Source: Ruminococcus difficilis (GTDB lineage: Bacteria; Bacillota_A; Clostridia; Oscillospirales; Acutalibacteraceae). From it: a DNA stretch of 64,000 nucleotides. The DNA lies in the NCBI RefSeq assembly GCF_016680995.1, contig NZ_JAEQMG010000163.1, positions 1 to 64,000 of the forward strand, given 5' to 3'. Numbering within the stretch: position 1 is the first letter of the stretch; each line of letters starts with the position of its first letter. The position numbers and the translations under genes were made by a program. Below, piece after piece: positions 44,963-52,629 of this stretch. The notes under the pieces were generated by a model. It had not been told where the DNA came from and searched no databases. It worked only from the letters and a program-made list of their open reading frames with translations.

Positions 44963-45916
44963 ATGAAAAAATGGATCGCTTTACTTCTTGCGATGTTGAC
45001 GGTAACAGCGCTCGGCGCGTGCCAAACCAATAAAAAGGATGATAAGGCAACAGAAGCTCCCGAGGCGACCGCCGCCGTGACCGAGGCGCCGACTCAGGCT
45101 CCCGCTACCCAAGCCGCGGCGGTATCGGCACAAGCCGCCGCGCCGGTGGACGCGTCATGGTTCGATGACGCGGTGTTCGTCGGCGACAGCGTCACGCTGG
45201 CTTTGGATTATGCCTGCAGCGGCGACAAGTCCCTGCTCGGCAATGCGCAGTTCGTCTGCGCGCAGAGTCTGGGCTACCACAACGCGCTGTGGGATCTGGA
45301 TACCGAGGGCGCGGTACACCCCACCTATCAGGGCGAGACGATCCTTTCCGAGACCGCCGCCGAAAAGACCGGCGCGACAAAGGTATTTGTCATGCTGGGC
45401 GTCAATGATATCGGCACCTACGGCGCGGATGACACGATGGAGCAGGCAAAACAGCTCGCCGAACGCATCCTCTCTCACACCCCGAACATCAAGCTGTATT
45501 TTCAATCCACCACCCCCATGCTCGCCGATAAGGAAAGCGGCTGGCTGAACAACGACAAGATCACGGATTTTAACGATCAGTTGAAGGCATACTGCGAGGC
45601 GCAGGGTTATTCCTTCATCGACGTATACCATCAGGTATGCGACGACTCCGGCGCGCTGAACCCCACCTATTGCAGCGATCCCGACAATCAGGGCATCCAT
45701 TTCAACACGGACGGCTGTACCGTATGGGCGAATTACCTCAAGAGCACGGTCGCGCAGCTCGAAGCCGCCACCGAAGCGCCCACACAGGCGCCCACACAGG
45801 CGGATACACAGGCGGGTTCATCATCGACCGGCGGATTATCCGCACAGTCGGACAGCGTATCCTCCTCGGATGACGGCATGGTGGAGATCAACTATTACGT
45901 CCCCGACGAGCAATAA
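44963..45916 (+). CDS. SGNH/GDSL-family hydrolase lipoprotein
   Basis: 317 residues. Signal peptide with lipobox L-G-A-C, so it is anchored outside the membrane. A Thr/Ala/Pro-rich linker spans about 25-62. The SGNH domain follows: VFVGDSVTLAL (block I, Ser), block III-like LGVNDIG with Asn, and DNQGIHFNTDGCTVWANYL (block V, Asp and His). The C-terminus is a Ser/Thr/Gln-rich tail. Such proteins often act as esterases that deacetylate wall polysaccharides. The substrate is unknown. The ribosome site before ATG 44963 is weak. Confidence 0.85.
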   Translation: MKKWIALLLAMLTVTALGACQTNKKDDKATEAPEATAAVTEAPTQAPATQAAAVSAQAAAPVDASWFDDAVFVGDSVTLALDYACSGDKSLLGNAQFVCAQSLGYHNALWDLDTEGAVHPTYQGETILSETAAEKTGATKVFVMLGVNDIGTYGADDTMEQAKQLAERILSHTPNIKLYFQSTTPMLADKESGWLNNDKITDFNDQLKAYCEAQGYSFIDVYHQVCDDSGALNPTYCSDPDNQGIHFNTDGCTVWANYLKSTVAQLEAATEAPTQAPTQADTQAGSSSTGGLSAQSDSVSSSDDGMVEINYYVPDEQ

Positions 45917-45955
45917 GCTACCCCGATACAAGCACAAAAAAGGATTCCCCATTTT

Positions 45956-46009
45956 ATTCGGTTGAGATTGCCACGGGGATAAACACGCGTGTTTCCCCCT
46001 CGCAATGAC
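45956..46009. repeat. Family E element
   Basis: Ends ATTCGGTTGAGAT and CGCAATGAC with hairpin GGGGATAAACACGCGTGT and TTTCCCCC around a loop. Confidence 0.75.
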
Positions 46010-46031
46010 TATTTGAATCATGATGGCATAC

Positions 46032-46060
46032 GAAACTGTCGCTCAGGCGGCAGTTTTTTG
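46032..46060 (+). terminator. Terminator after the SGNH lipoprotein
   Basis: Stem AAACTG..CGC with GCGGCAGTTT and loop TCAG, followed by TTTTTTG. Confidence 0.65.
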
Positions 46061-46756
46061 TTTGGTGAAAGGTTACAGAGAGCACAACGTCACAAAGATC
46101 CCGTAGGGCGGGGGCTTGCTCCCGCCGAAACGTCTGTACAGATCTCACCCGCCGCAAAGCAAATGTCTGCTTCCGTAGGGATGACCATTGGTCATCCGCA
46201 GAATGCCGAGCGTTGCTGTTATCGAACGCCATAGATAGAACATACACGTTCCTGACATGCGGACGATCGATGATCGTCCCTACGGGCGAGACCCTCCCTC
46301 AACCATTCACCATTCACCAAACAACGCCCCTCCCGCAGTAGGGCGTTGGTCGAGATGCCACATTAGTTGAGGAGATGTACATTTTGTAGGGTACGGCATT
46401 CATGACGTACCGTATGGCAGAAACGTTTCTCCCCTATCTCACGCTTTCGATAACAAAAACGCCCGTCATTCTCGGTACGTCGACAAGCGCCGTACCCTAC
46501 GGAAGCATGGATCTGCTCCGCATTTATATGGGATATATCGGAGAGGTGACGGGAGGAGCAAGCCCCTCCCCTACATATATGCAGATACTCTTCCTCACAA
46601 TAATCATTATTCATTCTTCAGTCTTCAATTTTCAGTTTTAAGTACACACGCCCCTCCCCTACAATAGACGTTGCATTATACGTTAACTCCTAATTTCTAA
46701 CTCCTAATTTCTAACTCCTAATTCCTAATTCCTAACTCCTAATTCCTAATTCCTCA
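46061..46756. other. Dense repeat cluster without genes
   Basis: Holds family C copies at 46104-46128 (half), 46175-46283 and 46386-46500, another GGGAGGAGCAAGCCCCTCCC at about 46550, a short TTCACCA array near 46300 and the longest 7-bp array of the window at 46684-46759 (TAACTCC, TAATTTC, TAATTCC units, about ten copies). Short open frames here are translated repeats. Confidence 0.7.
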
Positions 46757-46788
46757 TTAAAAAACAGCACCGCCGAAGCGGTGCTGTT
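46757..46788 (-). terminator. Terminator of the zinc-ribbon membrane protein gene
   Basis: On the minus strand ACAGCACCGC, loop TTCG, GCGGTGCTGT and a TTTTTTAA tail. Perfect 10-bp stem with a stable tetraloop. Confidence 0.88.
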
Positions 46789-46804
46789 GCTGTATCGCTC
46801 ACGA

Positions 46805-47818
46805 TCAGAAATCATGCTGATCATACTGCGGGTCGTTGATTTTATTGTTCTTGACGACGGACAGGAAATCATCGAAGGAATCATAGCCGTTGAAGCCCTC
46901 GCCGTAATTGAAAAACATCAGGTGTCCGCCCTTGCCGGAGCCGTCATAAACCAGATCGCCGTTGGACTTTATGACAAGGTTCTCATAATACACGCTCACA
47001 TAGCGGTCGCCGAAATCCTCACCGTGGCTGGTGATCGGCACCTGATAAACGTCCCATACGACGTTCTCGTTGGTATCGGGGTCATAGCGCAGATAGAGAC
47101 AACGGCGTTTCATCGATTGGTACCTTTCATCGGTGAGACCCTGCGCGCCTTTTAGTTTATCTTTGCTTTTGGTTTCGATATCCGCCATCACATCGGCGGT
47201 AAAGTTCTCAAGATCCTTCTCCACACCCTTGAGCCCCGCAACAGTATATGCCTTGGTAACATCTTTGATCATCGCGTTGTCATCGACCGGGCTGAATTCG
47301 ATCTTGACGGACTGACCGTTGCGCAGTCTGCCGTCCTCATAGCAATGTGTTTTGATATCACGCGAATCAAACGGCGCGTCATCATGATAGGTATAGACAA
47401 TGTGTCCGCTGCCGTCGAGCCCCTCAAACGATACGTCGATATAGGACGACGGATCGGTGAGCTTGGCGTCCACAACTTTGACGATTATCGTGCCGATGGC
47501 AATGAGAATGATCAAAATCAAAACAGGGGTTAAGCATCCGATCACACGACCCTTCACCCTTCTGTTTCGCGCGCTTTTCTCAGCCTGTTCAGCCTGTTTG
47601 CGCTCATATTCCTGCCGGGCTCTGCGTTCGGCGTCGTTGAACTCCGCCTCCGCCTTGTACTTACCCTTAAAGGCCTCATACGCCTTTTGCTCTGTCGAGC
47701 GTGTATCCAGCTCCAGCAGGGAGTCGCAAAAGGGGCATTTTGTCACCGGCTTGCCGTTCTCATCGGGAACGATCGTGCCGCCGCAATGCGGACAGTTCCA
47801 TGATTTCATTTCAGACAT
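46805..47818 (-). CDS. Zinc-ribbon membrane protein (unrelated external domain)
   Basis: 337 residues. Zinc ribbon CPHC...CPFC in residues 8-33, a charged coiled-coil-like helix (AYEAFKGKYKAEAEFNDAERRARQEYERKQAEQAEKS, shown here only as a region at about 45-85), one membrane helix at about 95-118 and an external domain of about 215 residues of beta type. The architecture recalls the three paralogs at 29-33.7 kb but the external sequence differs. Function unknown. ATG at 47818 with AGGAG ten bases upstream is preferred to TTG at 47827. It lies downstream of pnp on the same strand. Confidence 0.75.
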   Translation of the reverse strand: MSEMKSWNCPHCGGTIVPDENGKPVTKCPFCDSLLELDTRSTEQKAYEAFKGKYKAEAEFNDAERRARQEYERKQAEQAEKSARNRRVKGRVIGCLTPVLILIILIAIGTIIVKVVDAKLTDPSSYIDVSFEGLDGSGHIVYTYHDDAPFDSRDIKTHCYEDGRLRNGQSVKIEFSPVDDNAMIKDVTKAYTVAGLKGVEKDLENFTADVMADIETKSKDKLKGAQGLTDERYQSMKRRCLYLRYDPDTNENVVWDVYQVPITSHGEDFGDRYVSVYYENLVIKSNGDLVYDGSGKGGHLMFFNYGEGFNGYDSFDDFLSVVKNNKINDPQYDQHDF

Positions 47819-47930
47819 TCGCTTCAAACTCCTACCAATTTGACATTATCATAGCCCGTGACACGCGTTTTCACACCTGTCACGGGCTTCTTCATGATTG
47901 TTATTGATCGATCAAACAACGAGCGGTTGC

Positions 47931-50150
47931 TTAGTTTCTTCTGCCTCTGCCGCCGCGGGGGCCACGACCCCTGCCGCCGTCACGACGGGGCTTGCGCTCC
48001 TCATCGGGGTTGTTCTCGGGGGTCAGACCGTCTACCTCGATCAGCACATCTCTGCGGCTGAGGTTCAGTCTGCCCTTGTCGTCGATCTCCTGTACCTTGA
48101 CGCGGATGACGTCGCCGACGTTGACGACGTCGGTCACCTTGTCGACACGCTTGACGTCGAGCTGGCTGATGTGTACCAGACCCTCCTTACCCGGAGCGAT
48201 CTCGACGAACGCGCCGAAGTCCATCAGGCGGGTGACCTTGCCCAGATACATAGCGCCGGGCTCGGGATCGGTAGCGATGGTCTGGATGATCTCGATCGCG
48301 CGCTGGCACTTCTCAGCGTCAAGACCCGCGACGAATACCTGACCGGTCTCGCCCTCTTCCTCGATGTCGATCTTACACTCGCACTGCGCCTGGATCTCCT
48401 TGATGACCTTGCCGGACTTACCGATGACCTCGGCGATCTTGTCGGCGGCGATGGTGGTGGTGAACATCTTGGGAGCGTACTTGCTCAGCTCCTTACGAGG
48501 CTCGGCGATCGCCTTGAGCATGACCTCGTCGAGGATGTAGTTACGCGCCTTGTGGGTCTTTTCAAGCGCTTCCTTGACCATCTCGGGCAGCAGACCGCTG
48601 ATCTTCAGATCCATCTGGATCGCGGTGATACCGTCATGGGTACCGGCTACCTTGAAGTCCATGTCGCCGAAGAAGTCCTCAAGACCCTGGATGTCGACCA
48701 TGGTCATCCAGCGCTCACCTTCGGTGATCAGACCGCAGGAGATACCCGCGACAGGCGCCTTGATCGGCACACCCGCGTCCATCAGAGCGAGGGTGGAGCC
48801 GCAGACGGAGCCCTGTGAGGTGGAACCGTTAGAGGATACGACCTCACTGACGAGGCGTAAGCTGTAGGGGAAATCCTCCATCGAGGGGATCACGGGCAGC
48901 AGCGCTCTTTCAGCCAGCGCGCCGTGACCGATCTCGCGTCTGCCGGGACCTCTGGAAGGTCTTGTCTCGCCGACAGAGTAGGAGGGGAAGTTGTAGTGGT
49001 GCATATAGCGCTTTTCGGTCTCGTCATCGATACCGTCGAGCAGCTGCATATCGCCGACCGTACCGAGGGTGGCGATGGTCAGGACCTGAGTCTGACCGCG
49101 GGTGAACAGACCCGAGCCGTGTACTCTGGGCAGGATACCGACCTCGCTCGCGAGCGGGCGGATATCATCCATGCCTCTGCCGTCAACGCGCTTCTGCTCG
49201 TCTAAGAGCCAGCGGCGGACGATGAACTTCTGTGTCTTGTACAGGCACTCGTCGATCTTCGCTTCACTTTCGGGATAGATCTCGTCGAACTTCTCATGAA
49301 CCGCCTCATAAATGGGCTTTAAGCGCTCATCACGAACGGTCTTGTCGTCGGTGTCGAGAGCCGCCTTGACGTCCTCCTCGGCGAACGCCTTGATAGCCTC
49401 GAACATCTCATGATCCGGCTCGTTAGAGGGATATTCAAACTTGGGCTTGCCGATCTCGGCTACGATGCCCTTGATGAATTCAATGATCTTCTGGTTGGCT
49501 TCATGACCCGCCATGATCGCGTTGTACATGACCTCGTCGGAAACGCAGTTCGCGCCGGCTTCGATCATCGCGATACGGCTGTCGGTAGAAGCGACGGTGG
49601 TGGACATGTCGCTGACCTTGCGCTGCTCGGCGTTGGGGTTGATGACGATCTCGCCGTCAACCAGACCGACGGAAACGCCGGAGATCGGGCCGTTCCACGG
49701 GATGTCGGAGATGGAGATCGCGATCGAGGTACCGATCATCGCGGTGATCTCGGGAGCGCAGTCGGGATCCACGGACATCACGGTGGCGACGATAGAAACG
49801 TCGTTGCGCATATCCTTGGGGAACAGCGGACGGATCGGGCGGTCGATGACGCGGGAGGTCAGGATCGCCTTCTCACTGGGTCTGCCCTCACGGCGCATAT
49901 AGCTGCCGGGGATCTTGCCCACGGAATAGAGCTTCTCTTCATAGTCCACGGACAGCGGGAAGAAATCGATGCCGTCCCTCGGCTTCGCGGAAGCGGTAGC
50001 CGCTACGTGGACGACGGTCTCGCCGTAGCGTACCAGACACGCGCCGTTGGCGAGCTGGGTCATTTTGCCGGTCTCAACGACCAGCGGTCTGCCCGCGAGC
50101 TCGGTCTCGAACACGCGGTACTTGTCAAAAGTCATAGCTTGATTAGCCAT
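47931..50150 (-). CDS. pnp: Polyribonucleotide nucleotidyltransferase (PNPase)
   Basis: 739 residues. Phosphorolytic 3'-5' exoribonuclease of the RNA degradosome. Two RNase PH domains (first at about 10-225, second at about 315-545, with SSNGSTSQGSVCGSTLALMDAG carrying the phosphate-binding GSTSQGS), a KH domain (TTTIAADKIAEVIGKSGKVIKEI) and an S1 domain (GAMYLGKVTRLMDFGAFVEI) are in the usual order. The C-terminus is an Arg/Gly tail (RGPRGGRGRRN) that may add RNA binding. ATG at 50150 with GGAGG upstream; the extra 21 residues to 50213 are rejected. rpsO lies upstream, as in most bacteria. Confidence 0.98.
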   Translation of the reverse strand: MANQAMTFDKYRVFETELAGRPLVVETGKMTQLANGACLVRYGETVVHVAATASAKPRDGIDFFPLSVDYEEKLYSVGKIPGSYMRREGRPSEKAILTSRVIDRPIRPLFPKDMRNDVSIVATVMSVDPDCAPEITAMIGTSIAISISDIPWNGPISGVSVGLVDGEIVINPNAEQRKVSDMSTTVASTDSRIAMIEAGANCVSDEVMYNAIMAGHEANQKIIEFIKGIVAEIGKPKFEYPSNEPDHEMFEAIKAFAEEDVKAALDTDDKTVRDERLKPIYEAVHEKFDEIYPESEAKIDECLYKTQKFIVRRWLLDEQKRVDGRGMDDIRPLASEVGILPRVHGSGLFTRGQTQVLTIATLGTVGDMQLLDGIDDETEKRYMHHYNFPSYSVGETRPSRGPGRREIGHGALAERALLPVIPSMEDFPYSLRLVSEVVSSNGSTSQGSVCGSTLALMDAGVPIKAPVAGISCGLITEGERWMTMVDIQGLEDFFGDMDFKVAGTHDGITAIQMDLKISGLLPEMVKEALEKTHKARNYILDEVMLKAIAEPRKELSKYAPKMFTTTIAADKIAEVIGKSGKVIKEIQAQCECKIDIEEEGETGQVFVAGLDAEKCQRAIEIIQTIATDPEPGAMYLGKVTRLMDFGAFVEIAPGKEGLVHISQLDVKRVDKVTDVVNVGDVIRVKVQEIDDKGRLNLSRRDVLIEVDGLTPENNPDEERKPRRDGGRGRGPRGGRGRRN

Positions 50151-50640
50151 AGAGTTACCTCCTGTGAAATGAATTGGTACAGGATCTTTACAGCCGTTTA
50201 GCAATAAAACCAAAGGATTTCAATCGTAGGGACGTACCCAAAGCCTTCCCCTCGGGGGGAAGGTGGGCTTTTAGGCTGACGCATGTCAGACTAAAAGGTC
50301 GGATGAGGGGAGTCCCTTTCCGGTTGATGCAGGATTCGGTAAGACTGTGTCCTGACCGAGAACCGAGGATATGTCTCGTACTCTTTGTCAGGATAATCAT
50401 TAGGACAAGTCAGCCCCTCATCCGTCACCTGCGGTGACACCTTCTCCTCGCCGGAAGCGGCTCCCCCCTTGTCCTTCGGACATTCCCCCAACGGGGGCGC
50501 CCCGAGGGGAAGGCAAGAAAATCCTCTCGTTTTACCGCTAAGCTGAACTGTAAAATCCCGAGAATGGATTGTTTTCGCAAATCGCCTATGACGAAATGCA
50601 GGGCAAACGGAAAGCTCCGTCTGCCCTCATGCCTACTTGA
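50151..50640. other. Gap between rpsO and pnp holding a family B element
   Basis: Family B element at 50242-50514 (273 bp) with AGCCTTCCCCTCGGGGGGAA ends; it shares GATGCAGGATTCGGT and ACTCTTTGTC core pieces with the element at 22632-22837 and carries the CTCGCCGGAAGCGGCTCCCC block also seen at 14650 and 18355. No gene seen. Confidence 0.7.
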
Positions 50641-50904
50641 TTACTTACGGATACCGAGTCTTTTGATGATGGAACGGTATCTCTCGATATCTACCTTGGT
50701 GAGGTAGTTGAGCAGCGCGCGGCGCTGACCGATCATCTTGAACAGACCGCGGCGGGAGTGATGGTCCTTCTTGTGGATCTTGAGGTGCTCGGTGAGGTCG
50801 TTGATTCTCTTAGTGAGCAGAGCGATCTGAACCTCGGGAGAACCGGTGTCACCCTCATGAGTCGCATACTCCTGCATGATAGCAATCTTTTCTTCCTTCA
50901 GCAT
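50641..50904 (-). CDS. rpsO: 30S ribosomal protein S15
   Basis: 87 residues. Binds the central domain of 16S rRNA early in 30S assembly. Family signature [35 protein letters not shown] and the C-terminal [21 protein letters not shown] are complete. AAAGGGTG is eight or so bases before the ATG. The 130-base leader behind the promoter at 51041-51069 contains stable hairpins and may bind S15 for feedback, as in other bacteria. Confidence 0.99.
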   Translation of the reverse strand: MLKEEKIAIMQEYATHEGDTGSPEVQIALLTKRINDLTEHLKIHKKDHHSRRGLFKMIGQRRALLNYLTKVDIERYRSIIKRLGIRK

Positions 50905-51034
50905 TTGTTTTCACCCTTTCGTTATTTATTGCGCTCCGCATAGTACAGGGCAGGTGAAGTCCTCATCGAGGCGTAGCCCCTGAACCATATCGGGCGTTAT
51001 CGGCACACGCTGAACATCCGCTCAGCGGATACCA
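50905..51034 (-). promoter_or_regulatory. rpsO leader, possible S15 autoregulatory RNA
   Basis: On the minus strand the leader has hairpin TCCGCTGAGCGGA, then CAGGGGC...GCCCTG enclosing CCTCGATGAGG, then GCGGAGCGC just before the ribosome site. Feedback by S15 is known from several phyla with unrelated RNAs. Here it is inferred from structure and position. Confidence 0.4.
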
Positions 51035-51040
51035 AGAGTT

Positions 51041-51069
51041 ATCATACCACAATTCTTCTCAAATGTAAA
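51041..51069 (-). promoter_or_regulatory. Promoter of rpsO
   Basis: On the minus strand TTTACA, 17 bases, TATGAT. Confidence 0.75.
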
Positions 51070-51107
51070 GAAAAATCGGATAGAACTTCTTCCTATTTTA
51101 TCGGATA

Positions 51108-51491
51108 TCAGCTGTCTTTTTTGGACAAATTACCCATCAGTTCCCGCGCCTGCTTCTTCTGCGCCTTATCCAGCGCGCGATATCGGGCGATCAGGCCGCG
51201 CTCATCCTTGCTGAGCTGATAGATGGGGCTGTTGTTGCGGGCGGTGTCCTTCAACCCCTGCACGGCGGGATCGTCGGCGGCGTCCATCGGCAGCAGCTCC
51301 GCGGGCGGCACGTTGTAGATCGCGGCGAGTCGGACGATGGTTCTCAGGTTCGGCTCGGTATCGCCGGTCTCATATTTGGTATAGGTCGAGCGCTCGATAT
51401 TCAGCGCGTCGGCGACCTGCTTCTGCGACAAAACGCACGCCTCGCGATAATGCCGGAGCTTTTCTGCGACCTTATCATTCTTCGGCGACAC
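51108..51491 (-). CDS. XRE-family transcriptional regulator
   Basis: 127 residues. Residues 8-63 form a Cro/CI helix-turn-helix (LRHYREACVLSQKQVADALNIERSTYTKYETG). A loop and a C-terminal region ending in two helices (KDERGLIARYRALDKAQKKQARELMG) follow, possibly for dimerisation. It starts at GTG 51491 behind a strong AAAGGAGG with eight-base spacing. No neighbouring target gene is obvious; rpsO lies downstream on the same strand. Confidence 0.88.
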   Translation of the reverse strand: MSPKNDKVAEKLRHYREACVLSQKQVADALNIERSTYTKYETGDTEPNLRTIVRLAAIYNVPPAELLPMDAADDPAVQGLKDTARNNSPIYQLSKDERGLIARYRALDKAQKKQARELMGNLSKKDS

Positions 51492-52185
51492 GGGATCGAC
51501 CTCCTTTTCCGCGTTTCGGGTAAATACCGATATATCGACATGACAACGGCGTCATTGCAAGGGCACGGCACGCGTGTCAGCCCACAGCGATCTCAACCGA
51601 ATGGATCGGCGTTTACTCAATGTTCATTGTCTTAGTCCGCGTGATCGGGTGGATCCGCGGGCGCGTACAATGTGCTTTTCTCTCAGTATATCGTGAAGAA
51701 CCTTCACTTTCCTTAACCCGTGCGTTTTTTTCACCCTCTCCCCCGCATGACCATCGATTTCAGAATCTGCCGCAAATGGCAGTATTTCGGCAATTTTCAT
51801 CTTATCGATCTTGGCAGGCGCCGGCATTGACGCTAAACCGATCGCTTCACTTTTGAGTGTTGTTGCATGGATGATTTTACCAAATCAAAGATTTGGACAA
51901 CACCTCAAGCCCGCCTGCGCTTTCTGCGCCGAAACACGCTTGCAATCTTGCTCATTTTTCATTCCTTCGGAGTTTTGACGGTGCGGTTTTTTGTCTGACC
52001 GCGGCAGGATATATCCTCATCGTCAGGCAAATCGCGGATCCGCTCCGCCTTGGGCGCCGTATTTCGCCTCGCGTTTCGCACGAAAAACGGCATAGCTATG
52101 CCGATCCGCGCCCTGGATCCGACAGCCGTGATCCTCATGAAAACAAGATCCTTATGATAGCTTTCCCCGCCCCGAAAAAAATATC
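51492..52185. other. Long non-coding gap
   Basis: A family E element lies at 51551-51602 and a family F hairpin at 51881-51909. The remaining sequence has no convincing gene; a 98-codon frame at 51893-52189 lacks a ribosome site and family traits. Small palindromes such as CGGCATAGCTATGCCG near 52091 are present. Confidence 0.55.
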
Positions 52186-52214
52186 TTGAAAAATCCGATA
52201 AAGTAGGTTATAAT
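52186..52214 (+). promoter_or_regulatory. Strong promoter before the candidate RNA and tRNA
   Basis: TTGAAA, 17 bases, TATAAT. Transcription would start near 52221 in GTACGGG. Confidence 0.82.
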
Positions 52215-52220
52215 ACTGAG

Positions 52221-52411
52221 GTACGGGAAACGACGGTCATCGAATGACGCGCCCGCCGCCTCAATACTATGGTGGATTCATGTTTTCGGCGCGGCATATC
52301 AACCGACTCGTGTTCGATAGGACAGATCACCTTTCCGCGACATGAAAGAGCTTTCACGAGCCTCGCTATGAAGCAGCCGATACCGCAACAGTTGTTTCGT
52401 TGCCCCGTACT
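52221..52411 (+). ncRNA. Candidate structured RNA of about 190 nt, possibly 6S RNA
   Basis: It begins at the predicted start site with GTACGGG and ends with CCCGTAC, giving a closing stem that continues as AACGA/TCGTT. Inner hairpins include GTCATCGAATGAC and CTCGTG/CACGAG. No open frame or ribosome site is present. Length, strong promoter and long closing stem around a partly open middle fit 6S RNA, but I did not recognise conserved 6S sequence, so the name is tentative. It may be co-transcribed with the tRNA, or be its processed 5' leader. Confidence 0.4.
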
Positions 52412-52428
52412 TACCCAACAGAATATCC

Positions 52429-52504
52429 GCTAGAGTGGCGCAGTTGGTAGCGCAATTGATTCGTAATCAATAGGTCGTGGGTTCGAGTCCCATCTCTAGC
52501 TCCA
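52429..52504 (+). tRNA. tRNA-Thr (anticodon CGU)
   Basis: Full cloverleaf: acceptor GCTAGAG/CTCTAGC, D arm GCGC/GCGC with AGTTGGTA, anticodon stem ATTGA/TCAAT with loop TTCGTAA (anticodon CGT, reads ACG), T arm GTGGG/CCCAT with TTCGAGT, discriminator T and encoded CCA. Confidence 0.96.
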
Positions 52505-52509
52505 TCAAA

Positions 52510-52606
52510 AACCGCATGGATAAGCCTTTTTTAAGCCTACCCATGCGGTTCTTATCGTTAACCGAAAATCTCCCCGCTTGCTGATGGCAAACGGGGAGGT
52601 TTTCAT
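52510..52606. terminator. Two hairpins closing the tRNA unit and the dockerin gene
   Basis: The first stem, AACCGCATGG with its complement (52510-52550), has a weak tail on the plus strand. The second, CTCCCCG..CGGGGAG (52570-52599) with AAAA before and TTTT after, can end transcripts on both strands. Confidence 0.7.
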
Positions 52607-52629
52607 GTTGATGAAATTGATGATGTTGA

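Noticed and set aside
46684..46759. CRISPR-like array
   Set aside because: The period is 7 bp with no spacers and no cas genes; it is a heptamer tandem repeat.
51893..52189. 98-codon open frame
   Set aside because: No ribosome site, unusual composition, overlaps a repeat and the downstream promoter.
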